NCBI RefSeq assembly: GCF_027257975.1
Contig: NZ_JANZKX010000003.1
Coordinates: forward strand, 124,001 to 188,000
Direction of reading: 5' to 3'
From: Pelomonas sp. BJYL3
GTDB taxonomy: Bacteria > Pseudomonadota > Gammaproteobacteria > Burkholderiales > Burkholderiaceae_C
Length of the DNA: 64,000 nt
A program made the translations under genes and the position numbers. The notes under the pieces are model-generated. The model was given only the letters and a program-made list of their open reading frames with translations, was not told the origin of the DNA and made no database searches. Numbering within the stretch: the stretch's first letter is position 1; every line of letters begins with the position of its first letter. Shown here piece after piece: positions 58,457-64,000 of the stretch.

Positions 58457-59347
58457 TCAGTGCTCGTTGAAGATGATGCCCAGGATCTCGGCCGGGCTGT
58501 GCGAGAAGCTGCCCACCAGGTCCTGAAGCGCCGCCATGCGCGATTGATGGCGGCGGGCCAGCACGACGGCAGCGCCGGCACGGGCGGCGATCACGGTGCT
58601 GTCCGAGCCCAGCGTGGCGGCCGGGGTGTCGATCAGCACGTGGTCGAAGCGGCCCAGGAGGTCGCGAAGCAGCAGGACGAAAGCCGGCCGCTCGACCAGC
58701 TCCAGCGGATTGGGCGGCGGGGTGCCCACCGGCAGCACGAAGAGGCTGGGCACTCCCTGCACCTGCCGGATCACGCCCTGGCCGGCCCGGCCGGACAGCA
58801 CATCCGCCAGGCCTTCGCAGCGGCCCTGCTCTTCCAGGCGGAAGAGCTGGTGCTGGCGGGGGTGGCGCATGTCGGCGTCGATCAGCAGGGTGCGCCCCCC
58901 CAGCTGGGCCAGGGCCACCGCCAGATTGGCGCAGAAGAAGCTCTTGCCATCGCCCTGCTCAGGGCTCACCACCGCCAGGGCGCGGCGCTCGCGCCCCTCC
59001 TGCTGCAGGCGCATCAGCAGCTGGCTGCGCGCGGCGCGAAAGGCTTCGGCCTGCCGGCCGAAAGGCTGGCTGAGGCTGACCAGCTCCGGGCTCAGGGTCG
59101 GCCCGGCGCTCGGGGCGACCGGGTACTGGAACTGCTGAGCCAGGGCGAAGAGCACGTCGTCGGTGCTGGCAAAGCCCAGCTGCACGGCGGCATCACCGAA
59201 GCGCAGCCCGTGCTGGCGCTGGTAGGCCAGCACCTGCTCGACCTGCTCGGCGCTGAGGTTGCGCGTCTGGCTGATCAGGGCGCCGATGGAGGGCTCGCGC
59301 CCCTGGCCAGGATCCGGAAAGGCCGGAGGAGTCGGGGATGGGTTCAT
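58457..59347 (-). CDS. epsG: Chain length determinant tyrosine kinase EpsG
   Basis: A 296-residue cytoplasmic BY-kinase-type ATPase. Walker A is AVVSPEQGDGKSFFCANLAV, Walker A' is TLLIDADMRHPRQHQLF, and Walker B is FDHVLIDTPAATLGSD. An N-terminal MshE-like stretch (LSAEQVEQVLAYQRQHGLRF) precedes the kinase core, as in EpsG of XrtB loci. It ends IIFNEH without a C-terminal tyrosine cluster. It works with EpsF to control polymer length. The ATG overlaps the epsF stop (ATGA). Confidence 0.92.
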   Translation of the reverse strand: MNPSPTPPAFPDPGQGREPSIGALISQTRNLSAEQVEQVLAYQRQHGLRFGDAAVQLGFASTDDVLFALAQQFQYPVAPSAGPTLSPELVSLSQPFGRQAEAFRAARSQLLMRLQQEGRERRALAVVSPEQGDGKSFFCANLAVALAQLGGRTLLIDADMRHPRQHQLFRLEEQGRCEGLADVLSGRAGQGVIRQVQGVPSLFVLPVGTPPPNPLELVERPAFVLLLRDLLGRFDHVLIDTPAATLGSDSTVIAARAGAAVVLARRHQSRMAALQDLVGSFSHSPAEILGIIFNEH

Positions 59348-60759
59348 GCGGAGGCCTTGGTCTCGGGCGCGGAGGCGGCACGGCGCAGGCGCTGCCACCA
59401 GGGCCGGCCGCGGGCCTCGCCGGCATTCGGGATCACGGCCAGCACCGGCAAATCGGCCACCAGGGTCAGGTCTTGCGCGCTTCGCAGGCGGCGGTCCATC
59501 TGCTCATGGGCCACAGCCGCGAGCAGGCCCAGGAAGCTGCCCAGGAATACACCCATCAGCAAGTTCATGTAGGTCTTGGGGGAGGACGGCTTCAGGGGAG
59601 GCTCTGCCTGCGTCAGGATGTTGACGTTGGACAGTGTGGTCTGGCTTTCCAGATTGGTCTGGTTGAGGCGGGTCTGGATGGCGTCATAGGCCCGCTGGGC
59701 GTTCTCGACATCACGCAGCAGCACCGAGCCTTCGTCGCGCAGGGCCTTCATGCGGAGCAGCTTGCCGCGCTGAGCCTCCAGCGAGGCTCGCACATCGGCC
59801 TCACGGGCACGGTTGATGGAAGCGGCCACGCCCACGCCCCCGGTCACTCGCTTGACCTCGGCATCCACCCTGGACCGGAGCTCGGCGATGTTGGCACGCG
59901 CCTCCACGACCAGCGGGTGGTTGTCGCCATAGCGGGCATTGAGCTCCTGCAGCTTGCCCTCTGCCCGGCTGAGGTCCGACTTCAGGGAACCGATCACGGG
60001 GTTGACCAGCACTTCCTGGATGCGGTCGCCCGAGGTGGCGGCCTGGTTCTGCCGGCTGCTGGACTCGGCGCTGATCGCCTGCAACGTCACCAGCTGCGTG
60101 GAGAGCTCGTTGAGGCGCGCGTTCTCGACGTCCAGGCGCTCGTCGGTGGCGATGATGCCGTTGTCCTTCTGGAAGGCAGAGAGCTTGGCCTGGGCCTCTT
60201 CCAGGCGTTCGCGGGCCTCCTTGGCCCGGGAGTCGAAGAAGCTGCGGTACTGGCGTGCCGGGTCGACCTTGAGGTCCAGGGTCACCTCGATATAGGCCTG
60301 CACAAAGGCATTGGCCATCCTGGCCGCGAAGCGGGGATCCGGGGACTTGTAGGACACCTCGATGATGCTGGACTGCAGCGAGGGCTTCACCTCCAGGCCG
60401 GGCCGCAGGGAGTCGGCCATCCAGGCGTCGATCTTGCCTTCGCCCTGGGTCTCCTTGAGCCAGCGGGCCCGCACTTCGGGATCGTCTGCCAGCTTGGTGT
60501 TGCGCACCACTCGCTGGGCGACGCGATCGCTGCGGATCACATCGACCTGGGTCGCGATGTAGGCCGGCGTGATCGCGCTCTGCATCAGCATCGCGGAGAC
60601 CGGGTCCGGCTTGACATCAGCCACCACCGACGCCGTGGCCGTGTACTTTCTGGTCGTGGCCAGGGTCACGAGCAGGACCCCCAGCACCACCGTCGCGAAG
60701 ACGGCGAGCGCCGTGCGCCAGCGGGCGAGGAGGATGGGGATCAGCTGGGTCAGGTTCAC
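59344..60759 (-). CDS. epsF: Chain length determinant protein EpsF
   Basis: A 471-residue inner-membrane co-polymerase of the Wzz/PCP family. There is one membrane segment near residues 17-35 and another near 420-440, enclosing a long periplasmic coiled coil with many heptad-like Glu/Ala stretches (RERLEEAQAKLSAFQKDNGI, LSRAEGKLQELNARYGDNHP). The GNVR-type PPLKPSSPKTYMNLLMGVFL precedes the last membrane segment, as usual. It ends with a short cytoplasmic tail that would bind EpsG. A 14-base match to the recurring motif at 59463-59476 encodes the conserved AQDLTL and is probably chance. Confidence 0.93.
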   Translation of the reverse strand: MNLTQLIPILLARWRTALAVFATVVLGVLLVTLATTRKYTATASVVADVKPDPVSAMLMQSAITPAYIATQVDVIRSDRVAQRVVRNTKLADDPEVRARWLKETQGEGKIDAWMADSLRPGLEVKPSLQSSIIEVSYKSPDPRFAARMANAFVQAYIEVTLDLKVDPARQYRSFFDSRAKEARERLEEAQAKLSAFQKDNGIIATDERLDVENARLNELSTQLVTLQAISAESSSRQNQAATSGDRIQEVLVNPVIGSLKSDLSRAEGKLQELNARYGDNHPLVVEARANIAELRSRVDAEVKRVTGGVGVAASINRAREADVRASLEAQRGKLLRMKALRDEGSVLLRDVENAQRAYDAIQTRLNQTNLESQTTLSNVNILTQAEPPLKPSSPKTYMNLLMGVFLGSFLGLLAAVAHEQMDRRLRSAQDLTLVADLPVLAVIPNAGEARGRPWWQRLRRAASAPETKASA

Positions 60760-60768
60760 CGGCGCCCC

Positions 60769-61626
60769 TCAGAACAGGCTCTCACGCACATAGACCACAT
60801 CGCCTTCCTTCATGGCCTCGTCCATCTCGGGGCGCAGGACCTGGACCTTGCCGTCGGCGCCGCGGCGATGAACGGCGATGCCCTTCTGGGTGCCGCGCTG
60901 CGTGGTGCCGCCGCCGGCGGCCAGCAGCTGCATGAGCGTCATGCCGCGCTCCAGGCGCATGGAGCCGGGGCGGTTGACCTCGCCGTAGATATAGACCATG
61001 GGGGCACGGTCCACCCACAGCACATCGCCGTTCTGGACCATCACGTCCTGCTCGCGGCCCTGGGCGGCGAAGAGGCTGGGGAGGTCGATCTCCACGCGGT
61101 AGGGCTTGCCCTGGCGGCGGCCGCTCAGGACGACGAGGTCCGAGCCCGCCAGCGTCACGCCGCCGGCCGCGGCCAGCAGGTCCGACAGCCGGGTGTCCCC
61201 CATCTCCAGCGGATAGCGCCCGGGCCGGTTGACCATGCCCAGCACGCTGGCCTGGTTGCCGCGCACCTGCAGCACCACGATGGTCACCGAGGGCTGCTTG
61301 ACGAAGTTGCCGTTGCGCAGGCCGTCGGCGATCAGCTGCTCGGCCTGGCTGATGCTCAGACCGCCCAGCCGGACGCTGCCCAGCAGCGGGTAGGACAGCG
61401 AGCCGCTCTCGGAGACGCGGGTCTCCAGGGTCAGGTCCGGGTTCTGGTAGACGCTGATGCGGATGACGTCGCCAGCGGCCAGCCGGTATTCGGTGGCGGA
61501 GGCGGGGCCCGGCGCAGCCGGCGCATTGGTGGCATTCGCACCGGTGGCAGGCGGCTGGGCGCGGACGCCCGAACCGGCCAGCATGCCGAGGATCAGCCCG
61601 CAGGCCAGCAGCGCGGCCCGCATCAC
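60769..61626 (-). CDS. epsE: Polysaccharide export protein EpsE (Wza/OPX family)
   Basis: A 285-residue exported protein with a signal peptide (residues 1-23). The polysaccharide export domain begins EYRLAAGDVIRISVYQNPDL, followed by SLSYPLLGSVRLGGLSISQA and SLBB-type repeats (SVLGMVNRPGRYPLEMGDTR, YIYGEVNRPGSMRLERGMTL). It would form the periplasmic/outer-membrane channel for the polymer. No lipobox Cys is visible, unlike E. coli Wza. It overlaps epsD by four bases. Confidence 0.93.
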   Translation of the reverse strand: MMRAALLACGLILGMLAGSGVRAQPPATGANATNAPAAPGPASATEYRLAAGDVIRISVYQNPDLTLETRVSESGSLSYPLLGSVRLGGLSISQAEQLIADGLRNGNFVKQPSVTIVVLQVRGNQASVLGMVNRPGRYPLEMGDTRLSDLLAAAGGVTLAGSDLVVLSGRRQGKPYRVEIDLPSLFAAQGREQDVMVQNGDVLWVDRAPMVYIYGEVNRPGSMRLERGMTLMQLLAAGGGTTQRGTQKGIAVHRRGADGKVQVLRPEMDEAMKEGDVVYVRESLF

Positions 61627-62636
61627 TTCTGCCCCTGGTTCTTGGCAGCGTCGCTGGCCGGGGCCGCGGCGGATGCGGCCGACGCCGCCTGCACGACGGA
61701 CGCCGCCGCCGACGCCGCAGGCGCCGGCTTGCTCGCAAACTTGCCCAGGTACTCGATCTTGCCCGTCTCGCGCAGGCCCTTGAGGTCCTTCTGGATGGCC
61801 TCGGCCTTGCGCTGGTTGATGAGGAAGGCCTCGACCGCCGGCCGTGCCGTGACCTCGTCGACCGGGTTCAGCCGCGAGGTGGCCAGGTGCAGCAGCTGCA
61901 GGCCATTGGGCGTCACCTGCACGGCGGTGTCCCCGTCCTTCATGCGGGCGATGGTGTCCAGGCTGTTGAGCGGCAGCTGCTCGGCCGGGCGCACGGCCTC
62001 GTTGACATTGAAGCGGATGCCGGCACCGCGCAGGTAGTCCGCGAACTCGGAGAGGTTGCGCGAGCCCTGCAGGCGCTGGCGCAGGCCCTCGAACTGGTCG
62101 GGCGCGGCCTCGATGCTCATTTCCTGCAGGCTGTAGACGCGGCGTTCCTTGAAGAGGGCCGGCTTTTCGTCGTAGAACTTCGCGATCTCGTCGGCGCTGG
62201 GCTTGCTGACGGACTCGCCGATGCGCTCGGCATAGGCGCGCGCCAGGATCTCGCGCTTGGCGGCCTCGATCTGCTGCACCACGCGCGGGTCGCGGTCCAG
62301 CTTGAGGTCCTGGGCCTTCTGCACGGACAGCTCCTGGTCGATCAGGCGCTCCAGCAGCTGGCGGGACAGGGCGTCAGCCTGCTTCTCGCTGAGGCCGGGC
62401 TGGCGCTGCAGCAGCTGGTTGATCTGATGGACGGTGATCTCTTCCTTGTTGACCTTGGCGGCCGTCTGCGTGGCCTCGCCCTTGCCGCCGCCGCAGGCGC
62501 TCAGCAGGGAGACCGTGGCGGCCAAAGCGGCCACAGCGGCCCAGGTGGCCGCGGTGCCCAGGGCCCGGCCCCTGCCATTGCCGCTGCCCGCCGGCGTCAA
62601 GCCGAGGAAAGAGACCCGCTGCATCGTCGTCTTCAT
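61623..62636 (-). CDS. epsD: EpsD-family peptidyl-prolyl cis-trans isomerase lipoprotein
   Basis: A 337-residue SurA/PpiC-like exported lipoprotein. The signal region ends with the lipobox LLSAC. The N-terminal chaperone-like part is KVNKEEITVHQINQLLQRQP and later IDQELSVQKAQDLKLDRDPR; the PPIase-like part contains FKERRVYSLQEMSIEA. The Ala/Ser-rich tail is low complexity. In XrtB loci EpsD likely helps fold export proteins such as EpsL. It heads the leftward EPS run and has TTGGAG before its ATG. Confidence 0.88.
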   Translation of the reverse strand: MKTTMQRVSFLGLTPAGSGNGRGRALGTAATWAAVAALAATVSLLSACGGGKGEATQTAAKVNKEEITVHQINQLLQRQPGLSEKQADALSRQLLERLIDQELSVQKAQDLKLDRDPRVVQQIEAAKREILARAYAERIGESVSKPSADEIAKFYDEKPALFKERRVYSLQEMSIEAAPDQFEGLRQRLQGSRNLSEFADYLRGAGIRFNVNEAVRPAEQLPLNSLDTIARMKDGDTAVQVTPNGLQLLHLATSRLNPVDEVTARPAVEAFLINQRKAEAIQKDLKGLRETGKIEYLGKFASKPAPAASAAASVVQAASAASAAAPASDAAKNQGQK

Positions 62637-62942
62637 AGCGCTCCAAACCTTGCTGCACCCTTGCCTGCGCTGCCGGCAGGACGGCCGGACGGACGCGCAG
62701 CGCCAGCCCGCACCGCGGACTGGCCTGTACCGGGGGGAGTGTAACGAGGCTCCGTGGGGCCGCAGAGGCATTCAAGCCCTGCAAAAGGCGGCAAGGTCCG
62801 CGCTTTTGCGGACTTCCTTGACTTGCGCGCAACAGGTAGGCACGGGGGCCGCACGCCGCAGCAGGGCGTGAAGGCAGGGGCATGCCGGCATGGCCGGGGC
62901 TGGCGCCGGGCCACGTGGGCCCCGCGCCGCATCAGTCCAGGC
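62637..62942. other. Intergenic region between ubiE and epsD
   Basis: These 306 bases must hold the end of the ubiE transcript and the promoter of the leftward EPS run. A hairpin GTCCGC/GCGGAC (62796-62801, 62808-62813) and a perfect 12-base palindrome CATGCCGGCATG (62881-62892) are seen. Neither has a T-run, so no clear terminator isolates epsD from ubiE. No convincing -35/-10 pair or RpoN site was found. Confidence 0.45.
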
Positions 62943-63674
62943 TCAGCACTTGATGCCGACGTGCAGCGCCACCACGCCCGCGCTGAGGTTGTGCACGTCC
63001 ACGTGGCCGAAGCCGGCCTGCTTCATCAGGGCCTTGAGCTCGGCCTGACCGGGATGCATGCGGATGGACTCGGCCAGGTAGCGGTAGCTCTCGGCGTCCC
63101 CGGCGATCATCTGGCCGAGCCTCGGCAGGATCTTGAAGCTGTACCAGTCGTAGGGCTTCTGCAGGGGCGCGGCAACCTTGGAGAACTCCAGCACCAGCAG
63201 GCGTCCGCCCGGCTTGAGCACGCGGCACATCTCGGCCAGGGCCAGGTCCTTGTGGGTCATGTTGCGCAGGCCGAAGGCCACGCTGACCAGATCGAAGCTG
63301 GCGTCCTTGTAGGGCAGCTTCTCGGCGTCGCAGAGATTGGTGGGCAGGACCAGGCCTTCGTTGAGCAGGCGGTCGCGGCCGGTGCGCAGCATGGCCTCGT
63401 TGATGTCCGTGTGCACCACCATGCCGGTGCTGCCCACGTGCCGGGCAAAGGCGCGGGAGAGATCGCCCGTGCCACCGGCGATGTCCAGCACGCGGTCGCC
63501 TTCCTTGAGGTTGGCCACGGCCACGGTGTAGGCCTTCCAGGCGCGGTGCAGGCCCATGGACATCAGGTCGTTCATGATGTCGTAGCGGGACGCCACTGAG
63601 TCGAAGACGCCGCGCACGCGGCCGGCCTTCTCCTGCTCGTCGACGGTCTGGAAGCCGAAGTGGGTGCTGCTCAT
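62943..63674 (-). CDS. ubiE: Demethylmenaquinone/2-methoxy-6-polyprenyl-benzoquinol methyltransferase
   Basis: UbiE, 243 residues, is the SAM-dependent C-methyltransferase of ubiquinone (and, where present, menaquinone) synthesis. Signatures: [20 protein letters not shown], the [17 protein letters not shown] motif, the SAM site [36 protein letters not shown], and [19 protein letters not shown]. Its usual partners ubiJ and ubiB lie on the same strand but about 31 kb downstream, beyond the EPS locus. Confidence 0.97.
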   Translation of the reverse strand: MSSTHFGFQTVDEQEKAGRVRGVFDSVASRYDIMNDLMSMGLHRAWKAYTVAVANLKEGDRVLDIAGGTGDLSRAFARHVGSTGMVVHTDINEAMLRTGRDRLLNEGLVLPTNLCDAEKLPYKDASFDLVSVAFGLRNMTHKDLALAEMCRVLKPGGRLLVLEFSKVAAPLQKPYDWYSFKILPRLGQMIAGDAESYRYLAESIRMHPGQAELKALMKQAGFGHVDVHNLSAGVVALHVGIKC

Positions 63675-63728
63675 GAGGGATCTCGGTCGGTTCGGGTGTC
63701 GGGGTGGACGGCGGGCTCGACGGCGCGC

Positions 63729-64000
63729 TCAGTGGCTGGCGCAGTGGCCGCCGCCCTTGGGCGCCATCGGCGCGTCACGGTCCAGGCCAGCTGCGGCCAG
63801 CCGGGCCAGGTGCTCGGCCCACAGCGCCTCCTGGCGCAGGCCCAGCTCGTAGAGGTAGTCCCAGGTGTAGAGCCCGCTGTCATGCCCATCAGAGAAGCGC
63901 GGCTGCACGGCGTAGTGCCCCACGGGGCTCAGGGCCTCGATCAGGACCTCCCGCTTGCCCGTCTGCAGCACCTCCTGGCCGGGGCCATGGCCCTTGACCT
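63729..64000 (-). CDS. DUF971 family protein, start outside window
   Basis: The frame is open to the right edge, so the N-terminus is missing. The visible part (GHGPGQEVLQTGKREV, GHYAVQPRFSDGHDSGLYTW, DYLYELG) is typical of DUF971, a small cytosolic family related to the gamma-butyrobetaine hydroxylase N-terminal domain. An internal ATG at 63971 would cut the family domain short and is not the likely start. It lies 54 bases upstream of ubiE on the same strand. The end GGGHCASH may bind metal, but no role is known. Confidence 0.85.
   Translation of the reverse strand, partial: VKGHGPGQEVLQTGKREVLIEALSPVGHYAVQPRFSDGHDSGLYTWDYLYELGLRQEALWAEHLARLAAAGLDRDAPMAPKGGGHCASH

Noticed and set aside
58457-59347. 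EpsG lacking the C-terminal tyrosine cluster as a broken kinase
   Set aside because: EpsG-type kinases of XrtB loci commonly end near this point; the Walker motifs are intact.
59463-59476. Fourteen-base match to the recurring motif inside epsF
   Set aside because: It encodes the AQDLTL sequence conserved in EpsF proteins and is far from any stop codon, so codon choice explains it.
62790-62820. RpoN (-24/-12) promoter for epsD
   Set aside because: The candidate TTGCCG...TTGCA does not keep the GG/GC pair at the right spacing.

Overview
The window is very GC-rich DNA with dense gene packing and many ATGA and TGATG start/stop overlaps. Gene content points to a betaproteobacterium of the order Burkholderiales, probably the Roseateles/Rubrivivax/Leptothrix group. 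The reasons are the nudB-endonuclease-clsB and fmdB-DUF502-aspS blocks, ubiE/ubiJ/ubiB, a five-step Hut pathway with hutF and hutG, and an exosortase-B (XrtB) exopolysaccharide locus. The taxonomic placement is inference from gene order and protein similarity recalled from memory. No rRNA, tRNA, CRISPR array, transposase or integrase was seen.

Layout. 0-5.9 kb: a LOG-family nucleosidase cut by the window edge, arginase, a DUF429 protein, a serine carboxypeptidase-like (S10) peptidase and a chemoreceptor. 5.9-14.1 kb: a complete histidine-utilisation locus. hutC-hutD-hutI-hutG-hutF run leftwards and hutU-hutH rightwards from a shared control region holding a HutC-type operator. Together they convert histidine to glutamate, formate and ammonia. 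14.2-18.0 kb: an orphan periplasmic sugar-type binding protein, then cardiolipin synthase B, an endonuclease/exonuclease/phosphatase protein and NudB in one operon. 18.0-24.5 kb: an accessory stretch of small, poorly characterised proteins (tautomerase, CsgG-like lipoprotein, acetyltransferase, GyrI-like protein, small membrane proteins). 24.6-31.4 kb: aspS, DUF502, FmdB, a sodium:solute symporter, ubiB and ubiJ.

31.5-62.6 kb is a large exopolysaccharide (EPS) locus. Rightward genes: initiating phosphotransferase, EpsL outer-membrane protein, galE, manC, rfbBDAC, wecB and wecG. Leftward genes: a UDP-glucuronate epimerase, and a roughly 19 kb run epsD-epsE-epsF-epsG-xrtB-epsI-gmd-fcl-wzx-glycosyltransferases-wzy-glycoside hydrolase-glycosyltransferases. 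The enzymes would supply UDP-Gal, UDP-GalA, GDP-Man, GDP-Fuc, dTDP-Rha and UDP-ManNAc. WcaJ would prime the lipid carrier, at least seven transferases would build the repeat unit, Wzx would flip it, Wzy would polymerise it, EpsF/EpsG would set chain length and EpsE/EpsL would export it. ubiE and a DUF971 gene follow at 62.9-64.0 kb.

Two features stand out. The EPS locus sits between ubiE and ubiJ-ubiB, genes that normally lie close together. A 15-base motif, GCAAGACCTGACCCC, recurs at or just after stop codons across the window, always in the same orientation relative to transcription.
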